Source: Thermodesulfovibrionia bacterium
Lineage (GTDB): Bacteria; Nitrospirota; Thermodesulfovibrionia; UBA6902
Length of the DNA: 55,430 bases
Reading direction: 5' to 3'
Assembly (NCBI GenBank): GCA_030646035.1
Contig: JAUSMY010000053.1
Location: 1 to 55,430 of the forward strand
Shown one piece after another: positions 40,840 to 48,714 of the stretch (its first letter is position 1; each line of letters begins with the position of its first letter). The notes under the pieces are model-generated. The model was not told the origin of the DNA. It ran no database searches and saw only the letters and a program-made list of their open reading frames with translations. The position numbers were made by a program, and so were the translations under genes.

Positions 40840-41562
40840 ATGTTGATCTTGTTTGGTTATTTTCAAGACTATTTGCGTTCCCTGACAGACCTGGCCTTGG
40901 ATTTTTGGTATATAGTTCCGATCATTACTGCTGTATTGGCTGCTAAAATTATTCTTGATCAATGGACAGAGCATAAATTGTCCAGGTCATCCATTAATGA
41001 TTTTGATTCAAAGGAGATTGGCGATTTTATAAGTCATCTTAATGATATTGTTGTCAGGCTAGGATATATAATTGAATGGGTAAATCATAAAGATGATCAT
41101 GAAGTAAATATGCTTATAGTTAAGAATGGTGTTAAGGTATTGTTTCGGGCTGTAAGGAATCAAGGCAAGATAGGATGGAAGCCGATACAGGAATCATTGA
41201 ATGCCATGAGGTTTCATGAGTGTCATGAACTTATCATGGTTACTAATAAGTACTTTACATTCAGAGCCAGGGAGTTTGCTGAAGAGAATGGTGTTGTATT
41301 ATGGGACAGGGATGAACTCATAAAGAATCTTTTTGATACCAAAGAAGAGGCTGCTTTTGAGTTTGAAACTTCTGAAACTTATACGGCCGGGAATGGTTTT
41401 ATCGGAGCTCAACATGTGTTGTCTATGGATGAATACTTATCAAAGAAATGCGGGGTATGCGGCAATGATGTAAATAAGGAAGATATTCAGTTTTGTAATG
41501 ACAACTCCATGATGCTTAAAGGCGGAGTTTACTGTAATGAACACAGAAAAGGAGTGAAATAA
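40840..41562 (+). CDS. Membrane-anchored Mrr-like restriction endonuclease domain, apparently degenerate
   Basis: A 240-residue protein. A transmembrane segment (about 20-38) is followed by an Mrr-cat-like alpha/beta domain (about 60-165): FISHLNDIVVRLGY, ELIMVTNKYFTFRAREFAEENGVVLWDRDELI. The catalytic positions are not conserved: the usual VDL Asp is Asn90 (VNML), and the usual QxK is FRAVR (102-106). It is therefore probably not a nuclease. The C-terminus has CGVCGNDV and later C and CNEH, possibly a zinc ribbon. No Shine-Dalgarno is visible and a TATAAG lies immediately before the ATG. Confidence 0.6.
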   Translation: MLILFGYFQDYLRSLTDLALDFWYIVPIITAVLAAKIILDQWTEHKLSRSSINDFDSKEIGDFISHLNDIVVRLGYIIEWVNHKDDHEVNMLIVKNGVKVLFRAVRNQGKIGWKPIQESLNAMRFHECHELIMVTNKYFTFRAREFAEENGVVLWDRDELIKNLFDTKEEAAFEFETSETYTAGNGFIGAQHVLSMDEYLSKKCGVCGNDVNKEDIQFCNDNSMMLKGGVYCNEHRKGVK

Positions 41563-41569
41563 TAAATTT

Positions 41570-41806
41570 ATGCTTGATCATGAAATAATAATGTCTACGG
41601 CGGAAAAGATAAGTAATTCACTTGAGGACAACTTCTTTGATTTAGATAAGAGAAAGTTCTTTGATGCGGTCTTTGCCAAATACTTCCCCCCAGTTGACCC
41701 GGCAGGCACTATGGAGCCGTATGATGCAGTTGTGAGCCTGGGGCGTCAAGATCCTTCTGAATTTGCCAGGATGGTAAAGGAACTGGAAGATAAGGGCCTG
41801 ATCTAA
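41570..41806 (+). CDS. Small hypothetical protein
   Basis: A 78-residue acidic, helical protein with no signal peptide, no Cys cluster and no family I recognise. It starts MLDHEIIMSTAEKISNSLED and ends EFARMVKELEDKGLI. Seven bases separate it from the Mrr-like gene, and eight from the next, so all three may be co-transcribed. A second ATG at 41591 is possible. Confidence 0.5.
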   Translation: MLDHEIIMSTAEKISNSLEDNFFDLDKRKFFDAVFAKYFPPVDPAGTMEPYDAVVSLGRQDPSEFARMVKELEDKGLI

Positions 41807-41815
41807 CTCATCAGT

Positions 41816-42229
41816 ATGGTTTCTGATAGCAAGACAGAGATAGCGCAGGAGCTCAGGGAGGCTTTTAATACTGTTTCACCGTTTATCGAGAAGCATACCT
41901 CTATTGTCTGCCCGGACTGCAAAAATATCTGCTGTGCAGACAGGCACGGCCGTTATGACAGCGATGACATCATCTTTCTAAAGGCTATCGGCGCGGATTT
42001 TATTCAGGAACATAGCGGTAGAGATGAAAACAGCACCTGCCGTTTTATGACGGTCACAGGATGTTCGCTTGTGAGATGGATGCGGCCGTTCCGGTGTACG
42101 TTTTTTTTCTGCAACCCTCTTCTTAAAAGCCTTGAAAATGACAATGCCAAACTCTACAGGGCATTTATGGATTACTTTCAGCATCTTGTTGATGTGAGGC
42201 AGAATCTGATAGGTGAGGATATTAAGTGA
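41816..42229 (+). CDS. Cys-rich hypothetical protein
   Basis: A 137-residue soluble protein with clustered Cys: CPDCKNICC at about 32-40, then CRFMTVTGC at about 76-84 and CTFFFC near residue 100. The layout recalls YkgJ-type zinc/iron-binding Cys-cluster proteins but the match is loose. It could chelate metal or bind a cluster. It is followed six bases later by the HMA-domain gene, which suggests a metal-related role. Confidence 0.55.
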   Translation: MVSDSKTEIAQELREAFNTVSPFIEKHTSIVCPDCKNICCADRHGRYDSDDIIFLKAIGADFIQEHSGRDENSTCRFMTVTGCSLVRWMRPFRCTFFFCNPLLKSLENDNAKLYRAFMDYFQHLVDVRQNLIGEDIK

Positions 42230-42235
42230 GCATTT

Positions 42236-42469
42236 ATGTCTGACAGCATAAGAGAGATGAAGTTAATGGCTGACGGGATCACCTGCACCTCATGCGCCGG
42301 TGATATGGAGGGGATACTGACTGAGATCCCCGGGATCGTTGATGTATCAGTAAGTTTTGCGGATGATTCTGTTGTAATAAAATATGACCCCGTCGTGATC
42401 AACAGGAAAGATGTCTATGCCGCTGTGCGTAAACTCGGGTTCCCTCTTAAGATAGTTTCAGAAACATAG
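42236..42469 (+). CDS. HMA-domain metal-binding protein
   Basis: A 77-residue protein with one heavy-metal-associated ferredoxin-like fold. The metal motif GITCTSCAGDME has Cys17 and Cys20, followed by GIVDVSVSFADDSVVIKYDPVVI and AAVRKLGFPL. Stand-alone HMA proteins chaperone Cu(I) or other soft metals. It lies about 2.5 kb downstream of the RND pump, consistent with a shared copper theme but not an operon with it. A GGTGAGGATATT stretch precedes the ATG. Confidence 0.85.
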   Translation: MSDSIREMKLMADGITCTSCAGDMEGILTEIPGIVDVSVSFADDSVVIKYDPVVINRKDVYAAVRKLGFPLKIVSET

Positions 42470-42475
42470 CAGGTC

Positions 42476-42943
42476 TCATTTTTTCCCACTTTCATAAATA
42501 CCTGCCTTGAGGTTTGCTTCTGCAAGGACTATGCTTACGGTATTAGCAAGGTTGTAGCTTCTCACTTTGCCGATTATGGGAACATGAACAGTTCTGTCAT
42601 TCCATCTCTTCAGCCATTCTTCCGGCAGCCCGCCGGTCTCGTTGCCGAATATGATAATATCCTCATCTTTATAGCATGGGCTGTCATATCTCAATGTTCC
42701 GTGTTTTGTAATGAGCCATGGACTCTTCTCCCCGAGCCATTGGAGAAATTCTTCAGGGGATTCATGGAAGGAAAGCTTAAGGTCATCCCAGTAGTCGAGT
42801 CCTGCACGCTTGGCCTTTCCGCTGCTCATGTCAAAACTGATCGGTTTTATGATGTGGAGGTGTGCGTCCATTCCGACACACTGCCTTGCTATGGCTCCGG
42901 TATTTGGAGGTATCTCAGGCCTGTAAAGTACGATATTCAGCAT
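42476..42943 (-). CDS. trmL: tRNA (cytidine/uridine-2'-O-)-methyltransferase, TrmL-like
   Basis: A 155-residue SPOUT-fold methyltransferase. The start MLNIVLYRPEIPPNTGAIARQC, central IIIFGNETGGLPEEW and the knot motif RSYNLANTVSIVLAEA match TrmL, which methylates the 2'-O at wobble position 34 of tRNA-Leu. SAM binds in the trefoil knot. The length agrees with Escherichia coli TrmL (157). No operon partner on this strand; the HMA gene converges on it. Confidence 0.9.
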   Translation of the reverse strand: MLNIVLYRPEIPPNTGAIARQCVGMDAHLHIIKPISFDMSSGKAKRAGLDYWDDLKLSFHESPEEFLQWLGEKSPWLITKHGTLRYDSPCYKDEDIIIFGNETGGLPEEWLKRWNDRTVHVPIIGKVRSYNLANTVSIVLAEANLKAGIYESGKK

Positions 42944-43005
42944 TTTGTTATTAATTTAAAAAACCTGCTGCTTATTATATCTTAATTATCATTGCAGTTC
43001 AGGCA

Positions 43006-43038
43006 ATAAAAAAAGCCCCCCTGCATAACAGGAGGGCT
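43006..43038 (-). terminator. Rho-independent terminator of cold-shock gene
   Basis: On the minus strand AGCCCTCCTG and CAGGGGGGCT pair (one mismatch) around a five-base loop, followed by a run of T. Confidence 0.88.
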
Positions 43039-43054
43039 TTTAGGCTTGTTTCAA

Positions 43055-43255
43055 TTACAGTGCTGTAACATTGATAGCCTTAGGGCCTTTTGAGCTTTCT
43101 TCGATCTCAAAGCTGACTGCATCGCCTTCTGCAAGGGTCTTGAATCCATCACCTTGAATAGTCGAATAGTGAACAAATACGTCACTGCCGTCTTCTCTTG
43201 AGATAAAGCCAAAGCCTTTTGATTCGTTGAACCACTTTACTGTTCCATTAATCAT
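43055..43255 (-). CDS. Cold-shock protein (CspA family)
   Basis: A 66-residue cold-shock domain protein. It has RNP1 KGFGFI and RNP2 VFVHYS, with the typical start [15 protein letters not shown]. It binds single-stranded nucleic acid and unfolds mRNA, acting as an RNA chaperone. AGGAGGTATTAGAG precedes the ATG. It is a single-gene unit with its own promoter and terminator, and a second terminator-like hairpin in the leader. Confidence 0.96.
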   Translation of the reverse strand: MINGTVKWFNESKGFGFISREDGSDVFVHYSTIQGDGFKTLAEGDAVSFEIEESSKGPKAINVTAL

Positions 43256-43307
43256 CTCTAATACCTCCTACTTTAAACTAAAGAATCAGAACAGACCGTG
43301 TTAGCGC

Positions 43308-43342
43308 AATAAAAAAACCACAAAGCTAAAAGTCTTTGTGGT
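43308..43342 (-). terminator. Terminator-like hairpin in the cold-shock gene leader
   Basis: On the minus strand ACCACAAAG and CTTTGTGGT form a perfect 9-bp stem with an 8-base loop, followed by seven T. It lies between the predicted promoter (43380-43408) and the csp start, so it could attenuate transcription. Confidence 0.65.
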
Positions 43343-43379
43343 CTCGTCCTTCCAAAAAACTTCTGATACTTCTGTACTG

Positions 43380-43408
43380 ACAATAACATTCGTATAGTAA
43401 TAAGTCAA
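43380..43408 (-). promoter_or_regulatory. Promoter of cold-shock gene
   Basis: On the minus strand TTGACT (43403-43408), a 17-base spacer and TATTGT (43380-43385). The predicted start near 43373 gives a leader of about 118 bases. Confidence 0.55.
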
Positions 43409-43470
43409 TGTCATGTTTAACAGCTGTAGAACCGGCATCTGCAAAAATACAGCGGTATTATTTCAGTTTA

Positions 43471-43479
43471 TGTTAAAAT
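43471..43479 (+). promoter_or_regulatory. Extended -10 element before cytochrome gene
   Basis: TGTTAAAAT has the TGnTAnnnT form. Its predicted start coincides with the ATG at 43486, so the mRNA may be leaderless. Confidence 0.35.
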
Positions 43480-43485
43480 CAGAGC

Positions 43486-43734
43486 ATGACCAAGGCTCAA
43501 AAAAATATCTTATTTGTACTCGGCATGCTTGCTGTGTTGGGGCTATTCATAGCCATATCAGGCGACAGGGCCCATCAGATGCCTGCTGATGAGGATCATA
43601 TTTCAGTCACAGATGTTGAGTTATGCAAGGGTTGCCATATACCTGAAGGCCAGGCAATGGTTTCCGAAAAACACCCTCCTAAATTCGAATGCCTTAAATG
43701 CCATAAGATAAAAAGAGGCCCTGCTAAAAAGTAG
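43486..43734 (+). CDS. Small membrane-anchored two-haem c-type cytochrome
   Basis: An 82-residue protein. An N-terminal membrane anchor (about 8-25) precedes a periplasmic tail with two CxxCH haem motifs, CKGCH (47-51) and CLKCH (69-73). This resembles short NapB/NrfH-like or triheme-cytochrome fragments, but no family can be named. It would carry electrons at the periplasmic face of the inner membrane. No Shine-Dalgarno precedes the ATG. Confidence 0.75.
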   Translation: MTKAQKNILFVLGMLAVLGLFIAISGDRAHQMPADEDHISVTDVELCKGCHIPEGQAMVSEKHPPKFECLKCHKIKRGPAKK

Positions 43735-43760
43735 TATGAATTTGTGATAAGGCAGGCAGT

Positions 43761-44090
43761 CTATTTAATTGATATTGCAAACTCTGTGTATTTCTGAGGC
43801 GGGTTGATCAGTTCCAGTCCAAGTGTGAATGTCTCGCCATGATTAGTGGCCTTATCGCTGAACCATATTACCTTGCAGACCAGGTTAATTGGCTTTGATG
43901 ACGGCAGCCTGAGAAAAATCTCCACAATGGTCTCTTTGGTAAAGTCTTTGACGTGTTTTACAGTAGCGGTAACAAAGTGAAGCCCGTGTTCTGAAAGGTT
44001 AAGAATCATCCCAGGGTAGCTGGTGTCGCAGCACAGGAGTTCGCCTTCAAATCCGTCCATTATTCTTTTGCTCTTTCTTCGTTCTTGCAT
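43761..44090 (-). CDS. PilZ-domain protein
   Basis: A 109-residue single PilZ domain. The cyclic-di-GMP motif is RRKSKR at the N-terminus. The second motif, normally D/NxSxxG, reads NLSEHG. TLGLELINPP completes the barrel. It likely binds cyclic-di-GMP, linking it to the receiver-HD-GYP protein at 16951. It lies 5 bases downstream of gspB on the same strand, so it may be co-transcribed with the secretion genes. Confidence 0.85.
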   Translation of the reverse strand: MQERRKSKRIMDGFEGELLCCDTSYPGMILNLSEHGLHFVTATVKHVKDFTKETIVEIFLRLPSSKPINLVCKVIWFSDKATNHGETFTLGLELINPPQKYTEFAISIK

Positions 44091-44095
44091 AAATT

Positions 44096-44818
44096 CTAAA
44101 GCCCCCGCATGCTGAAGCGATATCCTCGATATTTCAATATTACACCATTCATGGTGATTTCATCTACCCCAAGCTCAGGAGTTACATTATCGCCTTCATG
44201 AATAATACTGCCGTTAATGTTCACCAGCCTTGATGACGGATTGTTGGAATATATATGGGCTGAGATAGAAATGACCGGAAGGCCCTGCCTTATGTTCAGG
44301 GGCAGTTCGCTAAGCTCAAATATCTTATCTGAAGGTTCAGACTGGGACTTGTTCTCAGCTGTGTCTTCCTGCTCTATTAAAGAAAAAGACTCAGACGATG
44401 CCTTTTCGATATCAATTTGCTTTTTGTCTTCATTGTTCTTATGCACGGCAGCTGTAGTTGTCTTGATCGATTCTTTATCTTTAACAGCAGTATTTTCTTT
44501 TATTATGAGATCCTGTTTTTGAGTGCGCGCTTCATTAGCAGTAGTGACTTCAGGAACTAACTGCTTCAGATTTACGGCTGTCTCTTCTTTTATTAACTCA
44601 GTCTGTTTAACTGAAACTTTTTCTTCAGGTGCCCATATCCCAAGCCATATCGATATCAGAAAAGCGTTCAGGACGAGGACCGCAAAAATAAAATATGGCC
44701 AGACAGGGCGTTTTTTGGTTTTTTGAAATTCAGGAGTATGAACGGTCAGAAGATTAGGAACTGCATCCCTGTTGCGGTTCTCTTCAAGCTTTTTTAATCC
44801 ATCAAGAATGAATGACAT
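44096..44818 (-). CDS. gspB: GspB-like secretion accessory protein
   Basis: A 240-residue membrane protein. The start MSFILDGLKKLEENRNR is the usual GspB/ExeB N-terminus; a single helix is at about 40-60, and a long Lys/Glu/Thr-rich periplasmic linker reaches to about 165. The C-terminal GspB domain holds ISISAHIYSNNPSSRLVNINGSIIHEGD and a Tyr/Arg-rich end. GspA-GspB assemble the type II secretin in the envelope. Its ATG overlaps the gspA stop by one base (TAATG), showing translational coupling. Confidence 0.9.
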   Translation of the reverse strand: MSFILDGLKKLEENRNRDAVPNLLTVHTPEFQKTKKRPVWPYFIFAVLVLNAFLISIWLGIWAPEEKVSVKQTELIKEETAVNLKQLVPEVTTANEARTQKQDLIIKENTAVKDKESIKTTTAAVHKNNEDKKQIDIEKASSESFSLIEQEDTAENKSQSEPSDKIFELSELPLNIRQGLPVISISAHIYSNNPSSRLVNINGSIIHEGDNVTPELGVDEITMNGVILKYRGYRFSMRGL

Positions 44819-46428
44819 TAGTTTTTCTTAATGCCTCCTGTAAGTGTCGGCATTTCTTCAGCAGTTGCAGTATTAAGGTGGATGATCGTCTGTGCACCGG
44901 CTATCCCGTCAGGCACCAGCCCTTCAGCAAGCTGAAACTTTTTTAATTCGTTAACAAGGGCATTGTCATAAGTGATAACATCTCCCTGAACCGGCTTTCT
45001 GTTATTGATCACAGCCAGATGCGTATCAAGCCATTTTACCAAAACGCCTTTATCCCCCGGCTTTATATCACCGCTATATTCAGGCGGGGTCTTCCATAGC
45101 AGCGTATAGTCTCCGAGCCACTGTGATTCAATATCCTTGACAGATGCTTCAATGTTGCGGCCTCCAACATTTAATGAGCCGATATCTTTAGTGAGTGTTA
45201 TGAGGGTTGCATAATACTCTTCTCCTGCTTCATTGTGAAGTGTCAGTATCACTGGCAGGTTCAAGGTGCGGATGCTCTCCATGCTTCCCAGCCCTTTGAG
45301 GCATCTGAGCCCCTTCGATTGTGCCTGCTGGCAGGGAGGGATGCTGTTATCATCGCTGTATGTTATTCCCCATATACTGAATACTGATCTGTAAGCTGTC
45401 TCCTTACTTTGTTTTATCGGGATAGTGTCCGGCCATTTCAGTTTATCCAACACATTCACATGTGCTTGATCAGTGGCTTTTGTATCAGGTATTACTGATA
45501 TGGCCGATGATTTTTTGGCGGTCATATAGTAAAAATAAGCCGACGCAGAGACAAGGCTGAATGCTGTAAGTATCAAGGCTGCAACAAGCATTGTTGTAGA
45601 TATTCCATGTTTGAACTTCGGCGTCTCCAGCACTTCTTTTGCAGCTATGTTGAGTATCCTGCTGCTCACCTTATGTTTCCCCTGGGTGAATGTTCCTAAT
45701 AGGGCCCTGTCGCACAACAGATTAATAATGCGGGGAATTCCTCTGCTCAGGATATACAGCCTGTCAATTGTTGAAGAAGGGAAAAGCTCATCTTCCAGTC
45801 CTGCAACAGAGATGCGGTGAGTAACATATGCGCCCAGGTCTTTTTTTGAAAGAGGGCCCAGGTGGTATCTGGCGATTATCCTTTGCGAAAGCTGCCGCAA
45901 TTCCGGCTGTCCGAGCTTGTCGCGAAGTTCGGGCTGTCCAAGAAGGATTATCTGGAGCAGTTTTCTCTTGTTTGTCTCGAGATTTGTCAGCAGCCTTAAC
46001 TGCTCCAGCACTTCAGCGCTCAGATTCTGCGCCTCATCAATGATAAGGACGACCTTTTTGTTTTTTGCATGGGCTTCACACAGGTATTCATTAATGAGGT
46101 CAATAAAGACTTTTAAGCTTGTATTGCCTGAAGGGTATTTAATGCCGAATTCATCACATATCGTTGCCAGCAATTCGTTGACAGTCAGTTTCGGGTTGAT
46201 GACAAGCGCAATGGATGAGTTGTCAGGGACCTGCTCAAGAAGGCAGCGGCAGACCGTTGTCTTGCCGGTTCCGACCTCTCCGGTAAGCAGGACAAAACCG
46301 CCGTCGCTGTTAAACCCGTAGACCAAATGCGCGAGGGACTCACGGTGCTGCTCGCTCATGTAAAGGTAGCGTGGGTCAGGCGCGATAGAAAAGGGCTGTT
46401 CTTCAAATCCGAAATATTTGTTATACAT
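44818..46428 (-). CDS. gspA: GspA/ExeA-type AAA+ ATPase with peptidoglycan-binding region
   Basis: A 536-residue protein. The start MYNKYFGFEEQPFSIAPDP is the ExeA/GspA hallmark. Walker A is GEVGTGKTT (about 50-58), Walker B is VVLIIDEAQNLS, and sensor-type motifs follow. A helix spans about 280-300, after which the periplasmic part ends in a peptidoglycan-binding-like segment (YDNALVNELKKFQLAEGLVPDGIAG). With GspB it helps insert the secretin through the cell wall. No other gsp gene is in the window. Confidence 0.91.
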   Translation of the reverse strand: MYNKYFGFEEQPFSIAPDPRYLYMSEQHRESLAHLVYGFNSDGGFVLLTGEVGTGKTTVCRCLLEQVPDNSSIALVINPKLTVNELLATICDEFGIKYPSGNTSLKVFIDLINEYLCEAHAKNKKVVLIIDEAQNLSAEVLEQLRLLTNLETNKRKLLQIILLGQPELRDKLGQPELRQLSQRIIARYHLGPLSKKDLGAYVTHRISVAGLEDELFPSSTIDRLYILSRGIPRIINLLCDRALLGTFTQGKHKVSSRILNIAAKEVLETPKFKHGISTTMLVAALILTAFSLVSASAYFYYMTAKKSSAISVIPDTKATDQAHVNVLDKLKWPDTIPIKQSKETAYRSVFSIWGITYSDDNSIPPCQQAQSKGLRCLKGLGSMESIRTLNLPVILTLHNEAGEEYYATLITLTKDIGSLNVGGRNIEASVKDIESQWLGDYTLLWKTPPEYSGDIKPGDKGVLVKWLDTHLAVINNRKPVQGDVITYDNALVNELKKFQLAEGLVPDGIAGAQTIIHLNTATAEEMPTLTGGIKKN

Positions 46429-46448
46429 AAGAGGCTGTTGTAATTGGT

Positions 46449-46658
46449 CTAAGGGATGTTTTTCCCTAACTCATCAGGTATAGGAACACCTCTTCTGTCA
46501 AATGAGCATCTTCTCTTGCGCGTCTTCCTGCGCTCAGGGCCTTTATAGTTTTTGTTTTTCCAGACCCTTCGCCTGTCTCTCCATGTACGCCTGTCAAATT
46601 TGCGGAGTTCGCTCTTGTCAGGTTCTTTATCAGGCTCTGCTATTATTTTCTCTTCCAT
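46449..46658 (-). CDS. Arg-rich small protein, paralogue 1
   Basis: A 69-residue very basic protein with repeated RR motifs (FDRRTWRDRRRVWKNK, GPERRKTRKRR). No known domain. It is a tandem paralogue of the next gene upstream. The ATG at 46658 is used here, but a TTG at 46670 overlapping the previous stop (TTGA) would give four more residues and tight coupling. Possibly nucleic-acid binding; expressed with or near gspA, whose start is about 20 bases downstream. Confidence 0.55.
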   Translation of the reverse strand: MEEKIIAEPDKEPDKSELRKFDRRTWRDRRRVWKNKNYKGPERRKTRKRRCSFDRRGVPIPDELGKNIP

Positions 46659-46666
46659 TGCCGTTA

Positions 46667-46888
46667 TCAATACAGGGTATTGCCATCTTTATCAGTGTAG
46701 TATACATGCCGTCTGTTTATGACAGTTCTTCTTTTCATATGCCTTCTTTGAGTGCCGGTATATTTATGGTTCTTAAAGACACTTCTTCTGTCCCTGCGGG
46801 TTCTTCTTTCAACGACACGCTTGTTTGATAACGGACATTGTCTTCCGGCAAGCCAGCCGAGTTCGTCTTTATCCTTTAATTCGCTCAT
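46667..46888 (-). CDS. Arg-rich small protein, paralogue 2
   Basis: A 73-residue basic protein with VERRTRRDRRSVFKNHKYTG then RRHMKRRTVINRRH. The order of RRxRRDRR followed by a Lys/Tyr-Thr-Gly and RR pair matches paralogue 1. The C-terminus (YYTDKDGNTLY) differs. Unknown function. It is probably the first gene of a minus-strand unit with paralogue 1, gspA, gspB and PilZ. Confidence 0.55.
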   Translation of the reverse strand: MSELKDKDELGWLAGRQCPLSNKRVVERRTRRDRRSVFKNHKYTGTQRRHMKRRTVINRRHVYYTDKDGNTLY

Positions 46889-47020
46889 AATTCAGATCGT
46901 TATTATTTTATGAATTAACAGTATATTAAGAACTAAATTTCCTAATATTATCATAAAATTAGTTATTAGAAAAGGGTTTACAGCGGATTTGGTTTTAATA
47001 TTTTTCACTTGATCTTCAGT

Positions 47021-47026
47021 TATAAT
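47021..47026 (+). promoter_or_regulatory. -10 element before yceH-like gene
   Basis: TATAAT 10 bases before the ATG, with a predicted start near 47033. No Shine-Dalgarno is present, so the transcript may be leaderless. No clear -35 is seen. Confidence 0.35.
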
Positions 47027-47035
47027 ATATAACTT

Positions 47036-47698
47036 ATGGATATTCAACTTGATAGCATAGAAGTACGGATACTGGCTTCTTTGATTGAGAAGAAGATAAC
47101 CACTCCTGATTACTATCCTTTGACACTGAATTCGTTAACCGCTGCATGCTGTCAGAAGTCCAACCGGAATCCTGTTGTCTCTTTTGATGAGAAGACAGTT
47201 GTGAGGGGGATTGAAAGGCTTCAGGATAAAGGGCTTGTTGAGAAGATATATAAGGCAGATAGCAGGGTTCCCAAGTACCAGCACTTATTTACAGAGAGAT
47301 TTAAATTTAATGAGAGGGATATTGCGATACTTTGTGAACTTATGCTCAGGGGCGGGCAGACCCCGGGTGAGTTACGCAGCCGTGCCGGACGTATGTGCAG
47401 TTTCACAGGGTTAGAAGAGGTCGAGGATGTATTAACTGGTCTGATGGATCGTGATGAACCTGTTGTCACCAAACTTCAGAGGCAGTTCGGCAGAAAAGAG
47501 CAGAGATATATGCATCTTTTCTCAGGGATTATTGAGCAGGAAGAAGCCGGATGTAAAATGCCGATGGAGCCGGCAGCGGTCATGGTTATGGAGGAAGATG
47601 AGCGCATTGCAAGCCTTGAGAGTAAGGTGGAGTCCCTGTCAAAAGATTTTGAGGCGCTAAAAAAAGCCTTTAATGATTTCATTGTTGAATTTAAATGA
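47036..47698 (+). CDS. YceH-family (DUF480) protein
   Basis: A 220-residue protein of two winged-helix modules. The start DIQLDSIEVRILASLIEKKITTPDYYPLTLNSL is diagnostic, with NQKSNRNPV-like CQKSNRNPVVSFDE and LMLRGGQTPGELRSRAGRM later. The C-terminus is a coiled coil (ASLESKVESLSKDFEALKKAF). The family is widely conserved with no established role; the winged helices suggest nucleic-acid binding. Confidence 0.93.
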   Translation: MDIQLDSIEVRILASLIEKKITTPDYYPLTLNSLTAACCQKSNRNPVVSFDEKTVVRGIERLQDKGLVEKIYKADSRVPKYQHLFTERFKFNERDIAILCELMLRGGQTPGELRSRAGRMCSFTGLEEVEDVLTGLMDRDEPVVTKLQRQFGRKEQRYMHLFSGIIEQEEAGCKMPMEPAAVMVMEEDERIASLESKVESLSKDFEALKKAFNDFIVEFK

Positions 47699-47734
47699 TT
47701 TAAAGAGGTTTTAACCGTTTATTCGGCGGCTTCA

Positions 47735-47764
47735 TTGTTTCATATAAAATGAGTATGTTATTAT
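47735..47764 (+). promoter_or_regulatory. Candidate promoter of the OB-fold lipoprotein gene
   Basis: TTGTTT and TATTAT 18 bases apart, about 55 bases before the ATG. Confidence 0.3.
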
Positions 47765-47821
47765 AAAAAATACGGAAATTAATTCCCTAACATTAAATCA
47801 TAAACAATAAGGAGACCGGAG

Positions 47822-48586
47822 ATGAAAAGATTTGTAAAATTATTTGCCTTATTGCTGCTTGTTATTTCAATAGCGGCAGTCAACACAGCGTGCAACAGTA
47901 AAAAGAAGCCTGCTGAGACTAAACAGCAGGAGCAGACCACACCTCAGGCAGGCCCTATCACCACTGATACCAGGCCTATCATATCAGGGAAGGTTGCTGA
48001 GACAATGAACAGCGGCGGTTATACATATGTGAAGCTGACAAAGGATGGTAAAGAGATATGGGTAGCTATAACAGAGGCTGATATTAAGAAAGGCGAAGAG
48101 ATGTCTTTTTATTCCGGAGATGAGATGCGCAACTTCACCAGCAAAACACTTAACCGCACATTTGACAGTGTTATTTTTTCCCCAGGAATTGTTGGCAAGG
48201 CGGGTGACCCTAATGCCGCTCCATTTATGAGCAAGGGCGCTGTTGTTACTGAAAAGCAGAAGGTCAAGGTTGAAAAGGCTGCAGGCGCTAATTCTTATAC
48301 TATTGCTGATCTCTATAGTAAGAGTGCTGACCTTAACGCCAAGTCTGTCAAGGTGAAAGGTGTAGTAGTTAAAGTTTCCCCAAGCATTATGGGAAAGAAC
48401 TGGGTGCATATTCAGGATGGTACCGGAGATGCAGCAGCAGGGACACATGATCTTGTTTTGACGACAGATTCTATTCCTTTGGATGGCGAAACGATCACTG
48501 CCACAGGGACATTAGCTAAAGACAAGGACTTTGGCGGAGGGTATGCTTATAAAGTCATTCTTGAGAATGCTTCGATATCAAAGTAA
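47822..48586 (+). CDS. NrfJ/OB-fold-like lipoprotein
   Basis: A 254-residue lipoprotein with the lipobox VNTAC. A Lys/Pro/Thr-rich linker leads to two OB-fold-like repeats: the first at about 55-110 (GKVAETMNSGGYTYVKLTKDGKEIWVAI) and the second at about 155-245 (KVKGVVVKVSPSIMGKNWVHIQDGTG). This layout occurs in NrfJ-related and periplasmic DNA-binding-type OB proteins. The precise role is unknown. AAGGAGACCGGAG precedes the ATG, and a strong terminator follows. Confidence 0.75.
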   Translation: MKRFVKLFALLLLVISIAAVNTACNSKKKPAETKQQEQTTPQAGPITTDTRPIISGKVAETMNSGGYTYVKLTKDGKEIWVAITEADIKKGEEMSFYSGDEMRNFTSKTLNRTFDSVIFSPGIVGKAGDPNAAPFMSKGAVVTEKQKVKVEKAAGANSYTIADLYSKSADLNAKSVKVKGVVVKVSPSIMGKNWVHIQDGTGDAAAGTHDLVLTTDSIPLDGETITATGTLAKDKDFGGGYAYKVILENASISK

Positions 48587-48605
48587 TATAATTTCTTAAC
48601 TCTTG

Positions 48606-48637
48606 AAAGCCCCTTGCGTCTGCAAGGGGCTTTTTTT
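48606..48637 (+). terminator. Rho-independent terminator
   Basis: AAGCCCCTTGC and GCAAGGGGCTT form a perfect stem with a four-base loop, followed by seven T. Confidence 0.92.
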
Positions 48638-48714
48638 ATGCGCAATAATTTGCGAGCCGCCATCCGTTTTTGATGTATAATTGACTGGTTGTTAAAAAAA
48701 TCTCAGGAATTATT

